From Dehalococcoidia bacterium (lineage in GTDB: Bacteria > Chloroflexota > Dehalococcoidia > UBA2247 > RBG-13-53-26): a stretch of DNA of 41,039 nt. The stretch spans positions 1 through 41,039 of the forward strand of contig JAUCPZ010000136.1 of NCBI GenBank assembly GCA_030372995.1. Direction: 5' to 3'. The notes beneath the pieces were generated by a model that did not search any database, was not told where the DNA came from, and was given only the letters and a program-made list of their open reading frames with translations. The translations under genes were made by a program, and so were the position numbers. Shown piece after piece: positions 34,545 through 41,039 of this stretch (position 1 is the stretch's first letter; each line of letters starts with the position of its first letter).

Positions 34545-35066
34545 ATGTTCTGTCCCAAATGTGGAGCAGAGAACGCTGAGGGCAACAAGTACTGCCAGAA
34601 GTGCGGCGCGGCTCTCTCAGCGGAGGCTCCGAAGCCGACGGGCGTCTGCGCCAAGTGCGGTACTCAGAATGCGGAAGGCACGAAGTACTGCACGAACTGC
34701 GGGTCGCTGCTGGATGTTCCCAAAGCCCCAGGCAGCACGACCAGTCTGGAGCCCAACATTGCCGGACTGCTGTGCTACCTGGCAACGTGGATAACCGGCC
34801 TCATATTCATCCTCATCGAGAAGGAGAACAAGTTCGTCCGGTTCCACGCCATGCAGTCAATAGTCACCTTTGGAGCCATCTTTGTAGGATACATCGTGCT
34901 TATGGCTTTGGGCTTCTTGCCGGCTATCGGTCTTCTGTTTGACATATTGAGCTGGATACTGCTTGTCCTGGCATTCGTTCTCTGGATCGTGCTGATGGTG
35001 AAGGCCTACCAGGGCGAGAGGTTCAAGCTGCCCATTGCCGGTGACATCGCTGAGAAGAACTCCTGA
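34545..35066 (+). CDS. Double zinc-ribbon membrane protein, DUF4870-like
   Basis: 173 residues from ATG 34545 (AAGGAGG six bases upstream). Two zinc ribbons in tandem (FCPKCGAENAEGNKYCQKCG, about 3-22; CAKCGTQNAEGTKYCTNCG, about 35-53), a linker, then a DUF4870/TMEM-type membrane domain: NIAGLLCYLATWITGLIFILIEK, the signature KFVRFHAMQSIV, and two more TM segments to about 158, ending in a short amphipathic tail. Membrane topology with cytoplasmic ribbons is inferred. Second gene of the pair begun at 34017; a strong terminator follows. Confidence 0.85.
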   Translation: MFCPKCGAENAEGNKYCQKCGAALSAEAPKPTGVCAKCGTQNAEGTKYCTNCGSLLDVPKAPGSTTSLEPNIAGLLCYLATWITGLIFILIEKENKFVRFHAMQSIVTFGAIFVGYIVLMALGFLPAIGLLFDILSWILLVLAFVLWIVLMVKAYQGERFKLPIAGDIAEKNS

Positions 35067-35181
35067 GGCCCGGCTCGGCGGCTTGCAGAGAGTGTGCCGC
35101 AGGGCTTTCGCAGGTTCGGGCAGGTTCTGAGCGGCACTCGAAGGAGGAATGCTGCCCAGGTGACGTGCGACAGAATGTGGA

Positions 35182-35227
35182 CACCGCCCCCGATACAAAC
35201 TCGGGGGCGGTGCTGTTTCTTTCTATA
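35182..35227 (+). terminator. Intrinsic terminator of the zinc-ribbon gene pair
   Basis: Perfect 12-bp stem CACCGCCCCCGA / TCGGGGGCGGTG around TACAAAC (35182-35212), followed by the T-rich CTGTTTCTTTCTATA. The clearest Rho-independent terminator in the window. Confidence 0.85.
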
Positions 35228-35318
35228 CTAGAAGAGTGCTCTCCCGGTTTCGAATCGGCCAGGCGCCCGACTTGCAGCCATCACGCCAGACAGTGCCTCA
35301 GGCCCCGCTTCGCGAAGA

Positions 35319-35729
35319 CTAGCCACCGAATCCGCTGGCGGACAACTTCCAGGTGCCGTCCTCTTTCACGAATGCCAGTTGGGTAGGGTCGGAATCCTGT
35401 CCGCCGAGGGACAAGACAACCTTGGCAGTGGCGTTGTTGCCGTTGACCTCCAAGTCGTCGATGCTCTTGACCGTGATCTTGTTGGTTCCGGCCATTTGCT
35501 TGTAGATCTGCAAGCCTTGTTGGATGGCCTGCTTTTGCGCGTCGGTCATCTGATCCGCACCGGCAACGTACTTGAAGATTTCGTCGAAATCGCCGTCGTT
35601 GAGCGCGTCGATGAACTTGTTGACCGTGCTCTTGATCTTTGACTCATCGCTGCTAGAGGCGCAACCCACAGATACAGATACAACCGTCAGCGCCAGCACG
35701 AGAGTTAAGACCAGCAGAATCCTCTTCAA
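35319..35729 (-). CDS. Lipoprotein, DUF4878/NTF2-like
   Basis: 136 residues from TTG 35729 (GGAGGT upstream). A lipoprotein signal peptide (KRILLVLTLVLALTVVSVSVGC) gives a mature N-terminal Cys at about residue 23. The mature part is a small helix-plus-sheet domain: ESKIKSTVNKFIDALNDGDFDEIF, a long helix, then strands ending DGTWKLSASGFGG. This is the pattern of DUF4878 or NTF2-like lipoproteins anchored on the outer face of the membrane. Role unknown; it may bind a small ligand. It faces the terminator of the zinc-ribbon operon. Confidence 0.8.
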   Translation of the reverse strand: MKRILLVLTLVLALTVVSVSVGCASSSDESKIKSTVNKFIDALNDGDFDEIFKYVAGADQMTDAQKQAIQQGLQIYKQMAGTNKITVKSIDDLEVNGNNATAKVVLSLGGQDSDPTQLAFVKEDGTWKLSASGFGG

Positions 35730-35867
35730 ATGACCTCCTCTCCGGCTTATTGTTTACCCGGGTCCAAAGCCAGGCTGTTGGGTCGGATGGTAGCACCATG
35801 GCCTGCGCCCTGCAAGAGGCGCCGCCACGCGAAATACGGTGTCCTAGTGAGATGGCGAAGAAGCGGC

Positions 35868-36008
35868 CTAGGTCTGGGAGCTTCCAGGAGGCTTCTCCTT
35901 GGCCTTGCGCTTCTGTATCCACTCACGAACGAGCAGGACGTCCATGACAATGGTGAAGATGAAGACGAAGATGCCCCCGATGAACAGAACGTAGTCCAGC
36001 GTGTCCAT
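35868..36008 (-). CDS. Small single-TM protein
   Basis: 46 residues from ATG 36008: MDTLDYVLFIGGIFVFIFTI followed by a basic cytoplasmic tail (REWIQKRKAKEKPPG). One TM helix about 6-27. The frame is open to 36059, but the upstream part lacks coding look and the chosen ATG starts a typical membrane peptide. Weak ribosome-binding site. Function unknown. Confidence 0.5.
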   Translation of the reverse strand: MDTLDYVLFIGGIFVFIFTIVMDVLLVREWIQKRKAKEKPPGSSQT

Positions 36009-36224
36009 GACGTAGTATCGCCTGGCTTCAAGCGTACAACCTGTGGAATGCTTTGGCAAGTGGGCGAAGGAAGGCGGGCATCTGCAGGTGACGCATGATG
36101 GGTCCGAGACTCCAAGAAGCTGGCTTTCAGGCGACGCAATCCGGATCAGGTAATCACAGCCGTGGCCGATGAGGGACGGGTGAAAGCAAGGAAACCTGAT
36201 AATGTGGGGCAGGCCACTGATGAT

Positions 36225-36464
36225 TCAGATGGCAAAGACAAGAACGGCGGCGATTCCCACTGCAATCCCTGTGATGCCCACAGCGACGTTCGTCAACTGC
36301 ATCTTCCCAGGCGCTTGATTGGGTGCCTGATCTTGAACCGGAGGTTCTGGGGGGCTGATCCGGCCGATCCGAAGCATACCCTGCTTGCCTTGGATGCCGG
36401 CCGCCAGAAGCATGCAGGACAGGACGACGAGGATGATGCTCACCAACCACCAAAGCAGAGCCAT
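36225..36464 (-). CDS. Small membrane protein, two predicted TM segments
   Basis: 79 residues from ATG 36464: TM1 about 1-23 (MALLWWLVSIILVVLSCMLL), a Pro/Gln-rich middle (SPPEPPVQDQAPNQAPG), and TM2 about 58-78 (VAVGITGIAVGIAAVLVFA). The frame extends to a TTG at 36488, but the extended -10 promoter ending at 36495 puts the transcription start there, so the internal ATG is the likely start. Function unknown. Confidence 0.55.
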   Translation of the reverse strand: MALLWWLVSIILVVLSCMLLAAGIQGKQGMLRIGRISPPEPPVQDQAPNQAPGKMQLTNVAVGITGIAVGIAAVLVFAI

Positions 36465-36494
36465 GTCACTCGTTGTCTCCAACTCCAAGGCGAG

Positions 36495-36503
36495 ATTATA
36501 CCA
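36495..36503 (-). promoter_or_regulatory. Extended -10 promoter of the small membrane protein
   Basis: Minus strand TGG-TATAAT, a perfect extended -10; transcription start predicted near 36488. Confidence 0.6.
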
Positions 36504-36667
36504 GTCTCATACCATAATGAACAGACCGGAGACACGAGGTGTGTTGCCGGTCACCCGGGGGTTTGCGCGATGCCTTCCGAGCGCGATTCCTTGACATAGT
36601 GATCGCGGAGCCACTAAAATCGATCTTGCCGAAGAAAGCTCGAAGGCCTTGGCCGGTTCAAGTGCCT

Positions 36668-36740
36668 GGGGATATAGCTCAATTGGGAGAGCGCTGCGTT
36701 CGCATCGCAGAGGTCGGGGGTTCGAATCCCCCTATCTCCA
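36668..36740 (+). tRNA. tRNA-Ala (anticodon CGC)
   Basis: Full cloverleaf: acceptor GGGGATA/TATCTCC with discriminator A, anticodon stem CTGCG/CGCAG with loop TTCGCAT, T arm with GGTTCGAAT. Reads GCG codons. CCA not encoded. Confidence 0.95.
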
Positions 36741-36744
36741 CTGT

Positions 36745-36818
36745 GCCCCTGTAGCTCAGAAGGATAGAGCAGCGGTTTCCTAAACCGCGTGTCGTGCGTT
36801 CGAGTCGCACCAGGGGTA
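36745..36818 (+). tRNA. tRNA-Arg (anticodon CCT)
   Basis: Acceptor GCCCCTG/CAGGGGT (first pair G-T), anticodon stem GCGGT/ACCGC with loop TTCCTAA, T arm with GTTCGAGTC. Reads AGG. Four bases after tRNA-Ala. CCA not encoded. Confidence 0.95.
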
Positions 36819-36836
36819 CTTGATACCGGAGCGCGC

Positions 36837-36913
36837 AGGGGTGTAGCTCAGTTTGGTAGAGCAGCGGTCTCCAAAACCGCCGGTCGCGGGTTCGAGTCCT
36901 GCCGCCCCTGCCA
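36837..36913 (+). tRNA. tRNA-Trp (anticodon CCA)
   Basis: Acceptor AGGGGTG/CGCCCCT, discriminator G, encoded CCA (36911-36913). Anticodon stem GCGGT/ACCGC with loop CTCCAAA. Third of the tRNA run. Confidence 0.95.
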
Positions 36914-37015
36914 GTTTTCCCTCGGTCAACTCGCAGCAGTTGCTGCAGTCCTGCCTTTCACACCCGTGCTCCTCTGGGGGTGCCTGTTCGGAGAGGGTTC
37001 AAACCGTATCGAATG

Positions 37016-37627
37016 TTAGTCCAGAATACGGCCGTGCTTGACAAAGTCCCAGACTTTGCCGTGCCGCACCAGTAACCAAGCGAGCCACACAATGATGAGC
37101 AGCCCGGCCAGTTCTGGCAGGTATACGTCCGGTGAGGTGGTCAGCTTGTGCAGCACCTCTTCGTACCAGTAGTCGTACCTGACTGTGGTAAAGGACAGGC
37201 CGAGTGCCGGCCAAAAGAGAGTCTTTGTATCCGCCCACATCCCATCCAGGACAAGGTGCATCAGGACGCCGAATGCGATGACGAGCAGCCAGTTCCGATG
37301 GCGGCGGTAGTATAGCAGCAGCCCCGCGACCACGACCAGAAGCAGGAACAGGAGCGAGTGGCAGAAGAGCCGGCAGCCGAATGTGCCATAGAAGATGCGT
37401 CCCATTGGTTTGTCAGTCAGGTCGGAGAGAATGGCGCCCAACAGCAGCAGGCTCAGGTCGGCTCGCTGGCCCAGGGACACCATCCATTCTTCAACGGCAC
37501 GGTGACGGGCGTGAGGCTTCACAGATTCGGCTTGGTTGTGTCTTCTGGTGTCCAGGCGGCTCCCGATCAGGCCGTTCATGACCGCAGCCGCGCCGAGCGC
37601 GATTCCAGCATGGGCGAAGAGCAGCAC
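37016..37627 (-). CDS. Membrane-bound metal-dependent hydrolase-like protein (DUF457/YdjM type)
   Basis: 203 residues from GTG 37627: LLFAHAGIALGAAAVMNGLIGSR at the N-terminus, then GAILSDLTDKPMGRIFYG, CRLFCHSLLFLLLVVVAG, VIAFGVLMHLVLDGMWAD and a last hydrophobic helix near the C-terminus. The conserved His/Asp in FAHAG, SDLTDKP, FCHS and HLVLDGMW match the metal-ligand pattern of LexA-binding/YdjM-like integral membrane hydrolases. Start uncertain: the frame is open to 37780, but the upstream segment is Arg/Ser/Cys-rich and not membrane-like. The family is of uncertain function; phospholipid or lipid-linked substrates have been suggested. Confidence 0.7.
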   Translation of the reverse strand: MLLFAHAGIALGAAAVMNGLIGSRLDTRRHNQAESVKPHARHRAVEEWMVSLGQRADLSLLLLGAILSDLTDKPMGRIFYGTFGCRLFCHSLLFLLLVVVAGLLLYYRRHRNWLLVIAFGVLMHLVLDGMWADTKTLFWPALGLSFTTVRYDYWYEEVLHKLTTSPDVYLPELAGLLIIVWLAWLLVRHGKVWDFVKHGRILD

Positions 37628-37929
37628 GGCTTCAAATGATATGGCTGTTGTTCCCACTGCGCAAGATGAAGACCGGCCGAGGCACATGGCTTGCCGATGC
37701 AAGCTGGTCGACCGCCGAACTCCGACGGACGCTCGGCCCTTTGCCCCCGGCGGTTTGATGAAAGGTTGCAGGAGCCGCACAGCGTGGAGTGGCAGGTTGG
37801 TTGACGTTGTGATACTTCAGGGGCTATGCTATTGGGGGTCACTGGACGGCACACGCGAACGAGGTTTCGGCTGCGCATTGTCCGGAAGACCGGGGCCGAC
37901 CGTCAGTGGCGCCACGATTAGGTACAGCC

Positions 37930-38016
37930 GCCGAGGTGGTGGAACCTGGTAGACACGCCATCTTGAGGGGGTGGTGAGCTTAGCTCGTGGGAGTTCAAAT
38001 CTCCCCCTCGGCACCA
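37930..38016 (+). tRNA. tRNA-Leu (anticodon GAG)
   Basis: Type II tRNA with long variable arm. Acceptor GCCGAGG/CCTCGGC, discriminator A, encoded CCA. Anticodon stem CCATC/GGTGG, loop TTGAGGG. Reads CTC/CTT. Confidence 0.93.
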
Positions 38017-38019
38017 AGG

Positions 38020-38095
38020 GGCGGCGTTGCCAAGTGGCTAAGGCGAGGGTCTGCAAAACCCTTATTCAGCGGTTCGAATCCGCTCGCCGCCTCCA
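38020..38095 (+). tRNA. tRNA-Cys (anticodon GCA)
   Basis: Acceptor GGCGGCG/CGCCGCC, discriminator T, encoded CCA. Anticodon stem AGGGT/ACCCT, loop CTGCAAA. Starts 3 bases after tRNA-Leu(GAG). Confidence 0.94.
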
Positions 38096-38164
38096 GCATG
38101 GAGCTCTCGGTTCTCACACCGTGAGTCCGGCGTGAGCTTTGGTTTTGGCAGTGGGGTTGGTTCT

Positions 38165-38629
38165 CTAGTCCAATGGATTCTGCTGTCGACCGCCATGGAT
38201 CCGCAATGTGGCCGACTTACCCGATTTCGAAGCCAGCCCCCAGTCCTGATAGCCGCGCTGAATAAGGGCCAGGTACTCAGGCGAAGGTTTGGTTTCCTCC
38301 GCCTGGTCAGTCTTGATATAGGTCACCGCCTCCACGAAGTCACCATCTTCGGTCACTACCTTGACTTTGAGATGATCGTAGGTCATCGGGTAATCCTCAT
38401 ACTTGTCGAGCAGTCTGAGATCGGAATCAGAGATCTCGTAAAGAGCTCCCACGACTATATCGCCTTTCGACTGCCGGATGGTGGCACAGCCCCCCCGCCA
38501 TTTCCTGGACCAGCCGGTGAAAACGAGCTTGTAGTGGGGCAGCTTGGCAACGAACTTCGGCTTGGCGGCAGGACAGCGTTCCGCCATCTGTTTCCGGCTG
38601 AGGTTGGAGGCATAGGCGAAGTAGTACAT
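38165..38629 (-). CDS. Gamma-glutamylcyclotransferase-like (AIG2/GGCT fold) protein
   Basis: 154 residues from ATG 38629 (GGAAG just upstream; a TTG three codons earlier is possible). The BtrG/GGCT fold signature is MYYFAYASNLSRKQM at the start, GALYEIS in the middle and the catalytic-type acid Glu78 in LDKYEDYPMTY. Members convert gamma-glutamyl peptides to 5-oxoproline or cleave related amides. A C-terminal region with KPSPEYLALIQRGYQDWGL is typical of bacterial members. Monocistronic, next to tRNA genes on the other strand. Exact substrate unknown. Confidence 0.85.
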   Translation of the reverse strand: MYYFAYASNLSRKQMAERCPAAKPKFVAKLPHYKLVFTGWSRKWRGGCATIRQSKGDIVVGALYEISDSDLRLLDKYEDYPMTYDHLKVKVVTEDGDFVEAVTYIKTDQAEETKPSPEYLALIQRGYQDWGLASKSGKSATLRIHGGRQQNPLD

Positions 38630-38674
38630 CGCTTCCAATCCATCCTACAACTGGCACGTGAGCCGGATGCGGCT

Positions 38675-39724
38675 TTAGCCTAGGCTCATGCCATAGACGT
38701 CTATCCTCCCCTTGGAGGTCTCGGCATATATGCTGTTGCCGCCGGTCCCCACAGTCCCCTTGAAGTGCTGGGGGGAAAACTCTCCGGTAACGACTATATT
38801 TCCGGCCGAAGAATTCACTGCTACTGCCCCGGAAACGGCCTTCAGCTCCATGTCCGCGTTGACGCTGCTTGACAGATACAGGCGTATAGAGCCTCTGTCG
38901 ACTTTCACGATCGTGCCCTTGACCCCAACGCTGGCGATCTCCACGGTGATATCATCGTCAGATGTCTCCACTACCTCTACCGCGGTCGCTCGCTTGATTG
39001 TGATCGGGGCGCCCTTGGTGCTCGCAAGCAGGACAATTCCTTCCAGATTATCTACCTGAATACCACCGCCCGAAGTCTTGAGAGTCGCATTACCCCTGCA
39101 GTTTGTGATCGATATCGCACCGTTTGAATTGGTGGCGGTGACGTCTCCATCCACGCTGACGACTTCTATGGAGTCCTCTGTCGTGGTCAGGTTCGCTCCG
39201 CCTGTTGTGCCTTCGAGGCGGATCTTGCCTCTCTCTAAAGTCATGTCGATGTGCCCGAACGTGTTTCGTACCGAAACGCTCGCCAGGCCGGCAGTTATGA
39301 TGGTGTCTCCGCTTGTCCCGGTGATCTTAATGTTGCCGTCGCCGGAGGTCACTTCGGCGAGGATGACATTCCTCGGCAGCAAGATCTCATAGTCTATCGA
39401 GACCTTGGCGTCTTTGCTCAGCAGTTTTCCCTCTATGTCCAGCTTGCCCCCGGACTGCGTGACCTCCACTTTGGCCTTCTCGAATTCAGCCTTGCCCCAG
39501 GCCGTCCGCCGTGTCCAGGTCAATTCGACGTAGTCCTTGCCCCAAGCCTCAATGCTGACATTGCCGTTCAGATCATCATTCTGCAGCGTAACCGTAGTGA
39601 CCTGGCTATAGTTCTCGGTGTGAGGAACATCGCTCTCCTCCAGCCCAAGTGCGCCGCAGCCGAAGCACAAAGGGACGATCAGGAGACCGAGGACTGCCAA
39701 GAGTGGTGCGATCCTGACGACCAT
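38675..39724 (-). CDS. Secreted DUF4097-type beta-helix/adhesin-like protein, probable lipoprotein
   Basis: 349 residues from ATG 39724 with GAGGAGG nine bases upstream; the frame continues to 39970 without coding look. N-terminal signal (VVRIAPLLAVLGLLIVPLCFGC) suggests lipidation near residue 26, though the lipobox is imperfect. The rest is a repetitive beta-helix of short strands with turns such as SGDGNIKITG, SVDGDVTATNSNGAISI and SSAGNIVVTG, the DUF4097 putative adhesin pattern. Such proteins sit on the cell surface; some are linked to anti-sigma systems, but no sigma or anti-sigma gene is here. Followed downstream by the GGCT-like gene after 45 bases. Confidence 0.85.
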   Translation of the reverse strand: MVVRIAPLLAVLGLLIVPLCFGCGALGLEESDVPHTENYSQVTTVTLQNDDLNGNVSIEAWGKDYVELTWTRRTAWGKAEFEKAKVEVTQSGGKLDIEGKLLSKDAKVSIDYEILLPRNVILAEVTSGDGNIKITGTSGDTIITAGLASVSVRNTFGHIDMTLERGKIRLEGTTGGANLTTTEDSIEVVSVDGDVTATNSNGAISITNCRGNATLKTSGGGIQVDNLEGIVLLASTKGAPITIKRATAVEVVETSDDDITVEIASVGVKGTIVKVDRGSIRLYLSSSVNADMELKAVSGAVAVNSSAGNIVVTGEFSPQHFKGTVGTGGNSIYAETSKGRIDVYGMSLG

Positions 39725-39993
39725 GAGCTTCACCCTCCTCGCGGTATTCTGATGCATCCTCACGTTTCCGGTGACCGTGCTCAGTCTAAGCCTTTCCGGT
39801 GCCCGAAGCAAGACCTTGTAGTGCTCGCCGTCTGCGTGTGCGACTTTGCCAATCGGCGTTTGGGGTTGTCTTGCGCCTTCGCTTGAACGCACGCGCTCCG
39901 CGGTGCACTTCCACCCAGCAGATCGAGCATAGTATAATGGCGCACTGGCGCGTTCGGGTCTATATGGCACCAGGGCTTGCCCGCACAGCGGCG

Positions 39994-40266
39994 TTAGGCG
40001 TTGCGTGGCCGAGGTGGCGGAATTGGCAGACGCAACGGACTTAAAATCCGTTGAACCGCGAGGTTCGTGTGGGTTCGACCCCCACCCTCGGCAGTTGCCA
40101 TTTTATGCCCGGGTAGGCTGCTTAACACTTCACGCTCAGACCGACCCAGGGTGTTAAGCAACTTCTGGCTCGGTGGGCGCTTGCCGTGCTTTACCTGGGA
40201 GAGGTAACTTGCCGACACTCCCAGTTCCCGTGCTAACTGCCGGAGTGAGTGCCTAACACTTTTCAC
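39994..40266 (-). CDS. XRE-family HTH regulator whose 3' part runs antisense through tRNA-Leu
   Basis: 90 residues from GTG 40266 (GGAGG six bases upstream). Residues 1-35 form a Cro/C1-type HTH (RQLARELGVSASYLSQVKHGKRPPS). After about residue 58 the frame reads the complement of tRNA-Leu(TAA) (GGGRTHTNLAVQRILSPLRL), a sequence that appears whenever tRNA-Leu is translated in reverse, so the true regulator probably ended earlier or was truncated by integration. It faces a second XRE gene divergently, an arrangement typical of temperate elements. Inverted copies of a CTTAACAC-type motif (40121-40160) lie in its own coding region. Confidence 0.6.
   Translation of the reverse strand: MKSVRHSLRQLARELGVSASYLSQVKHGKRPPSQKLLNTLGRSEREVLSSLPGHKMATAEGGGRTHTNLAVQRILSPLRLPIPPPRPRNA
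40008..40093 (+). tRNA. tRNA-Leu (anticodon TAA)
   Basis: Type II tRNA: acceptor GCCGAGG/CCTCGGC, discriminator A, anticodon stem ACGGA/TCCGT with loop CTTAAAA, long variable arm and T arm GTGGGTTCGACCCCCAC. CCA not encoded. It lies directly left of phage-like genes, so its 3' end is a plausible integration site. Confidence 0.95.
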
Positions 40267-40452
40267 ATCGCCCCTCCGATTCCCGAATAAATCACTGCTT
40301 TTCACGCACAAGATTCTGCCAAACCGTGTCCTATGAGATGCAATTCGTTCGAGAAATCGAGATGCGCATTGTCATGAGTTGTTGCAGACCTATGCTAAAC
40401 TATATCTCAGAACCAAAATCTTAACAACCGCATACTGGGCTGACTGAACAAC

Positions 40453-40490
40453 AGAGGCATTTTGGCCGCAAGGCCGGGATGCCTCTTTTT
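40453..40490 (+). terminator. Leader terminator/attenuator before the second XRE gene
   Basis: Outer stem AGAGGCAT / ATGCCTCT, inner stem GGCC-GCAA-GGCC with a GNRA loop, then TTTTT (40486-40490). It lies 28 bases before the ATG at 40519, so it either attenuates that gene or ends a short leader RNA. Confidence 0.65.
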
Positions 40491-40518
40491 CATTCAGAAA
40501 ACGAAGGAGGTAAGCAAG

Positions 40519-40737
40519 ATGACACCGAACAACATTCGCAAGCTCAGGGAGGAACGCAAGCTATCACAATTCGACCTGGCCATTAAGAGTCACACGCCGC
40601 AAAGCCTACTCTCAATGCTCGAGCATGGGAGGATTCAGCCCTGGCCAGCGGTCAAACGGCGTCTTGCTGCGGCATTGGACGTGCCAGAGTCGGAACTCTT
40701 CCCCTCGGAGAAAGAGCCATGCGCGTCCAAGCGGTGA
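40519..40737 (+). CDS. Small XRE-family HTH regulator
   Basis: 72 residues from ATG 40519, preceded by AAGGAGGT. Single HTH_3 domain: TPNNIRKLREERKLSQFDLA, then LEHGRIQPWPAVKRRLAAALDVPESELFP. The longer frame to 40462 runs through the leader hairpin and is not used. Its last 19 bases overlap the start of the next gene, so the two are coupled. Probably the Cro/excision-type regulator of the integrated element. Confidence 0.9.
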   Translation: MTPNNIRKLREERKLSQFDLAIKSHTPQSLLSMLEHGRIQPWPAVKRRLAAALDVPESELFPSEKEPCASKR

Positions 40738-41039
40738 AGCTCGGTTCTCAAACAATCGGACGCATCGAAGGCCGAAGCTTCGTGATGAAGCGCCGTGGCT
40801 CCCGGCACATGCTCCAGAAGCCGCGTCCGGCCTGGGCAATCAGCGAGGCCGTGTTCTATGGCGATGTCTTGCCAGCCTGCGACGAGGTCGTTGTTCACGA
40901 CGAAGAGACCGGCACCAGCTATCACACTTCGACCAAGACCTTTGAGCGGCACCACAGACTTATCGAGAGGCCGCCGTATGAGCCTCAGGTGGCTTTGGAG
41001 CTTCGCCACTGGACCGTCTCGGACGGCAAAACCCCTGTC
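40719..41039 (+). CDS. Unrecognised protein of the putative mobile element, 3' end outside window
   Basis: ATG 40719 (GGAG eight bases upstream) opens a frame of 107 codons that runs off the window without a stop. It starts MRVQAVKLGSQTIGRIEGRSF, has a basic patch (VMKRRGSRHMLQKPRPAWAI) and an acidic part (ACDEVVVHDEETGTSYH). The frame has coding-like composition and overlaps the upstream regulator gene by 19 bases. I do not recognise the family; proteins of this look occur among cargo or regulatory genes of integrated elements. Confidence 0.7.
   Translation, partial: MRVQAVKLGSQTIGRIEGRSFVMKRRGSRHMLQKPRPAWAISEAVFYGDVLPACDEVVVHDEETGTSYHTSTKTFERHHRLIERPPYEPQVALELRHWTVSDGKTPV

Overview
The window looks like chromosomal DNA from a GC-rich, free-living bacterium. 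My best guess is a member of the Chloroflexota close to the Dehalococcoidia. The guess rests on family resemblance from memory: the PheS zinc insert, an MscL with a zinc ribbon, a MEDS/PAS sensor, and many small cysteine-motif proteins. No rRNA or marker search was possible. Genes are dense on both strands. Several probable promoters carry an extended -10 element (TGN-TATAAT type).

Layout. 1-5.3 kb: the 3' part of typA, an alpha-glucan phosphorylase with a long untranslated upstream region, an orphan pseudopilin and a zinc-ribbon MscL. 5.4-10.9 kb: recO converging on the translation operon infC-rpmI-rplT-pheS-pheT. In this operon infC lacks a canonical start codon, and pheS carries an in-frame TAA exactly where relatives have a sense codon. 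11.0-13.1 kb: an HpnP-like cobalamin-binding radical SAM protein and a PPC/DUF296 protein. 13.2-16.4 kb: a three-gene operon of a 2-hydroxyacid-dehydrogenase-like protein (two catalytic residues replaced), an FGGY kinase and a class II aldolase, probably a sugar or sugar-acid route. 16.5-17.3 kb: a Cys-rich gene broken at a 7-base homopolymer, then a long inverted repeat. 17.5-21.1 kb: a PAS histidine kinase/NarL-type regulator pair and a MarR regulator with a palindromic candidate operator.

21.3-25.4 kb is an accessory-looking stretch. It holds a YkgJ-like Cys-cluster protein, a GGQ release-factor-like protein and, most interestingly, a 32-residue peptide gene missed by length filters. That peptide has its own promoter and ribosome-binding site and lies just upstream of a radical SAM/SPASM maturase, with a perfect hairpin between them. 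This is the layout of a RiPP-type peptide modification system and is the leading candidate for an undescribed system here. Several small membrane or Cys-motif genes follow, one apparently starting on ATC.

26-35 kb: an unusual GAF / nuclease-fold-like / hypoxanthine phosphoribosyltransferase fusion, an ABM-domain protein, a 1614-residue MEDS-9xPAS-HD-GYP sensor (likely c-di-GMP phosphodiesterase output), and two zinc-ribbon membrane proteins ending in a strong terminator. 35.3-40.1 kb: a DUF4878-like lipoprotein, small membrane proteins, six tRNA genes (Ala-CGC, Arg-CCT, Trp-CCA, Leu-GAG, Cys-GCA, Leu-TAA), a DUF457-like membrane hydrolase, a gamma-glutamylcyclotransferase-like protein and a DUF4097 surface protein. 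40.1 kb to the end: divergent XRE regulators, a leader terminator and an unrecognised gene running off the edge, all just 3' of tRNA-Leu(TAA). This looks like the end of an integrated mobile element.
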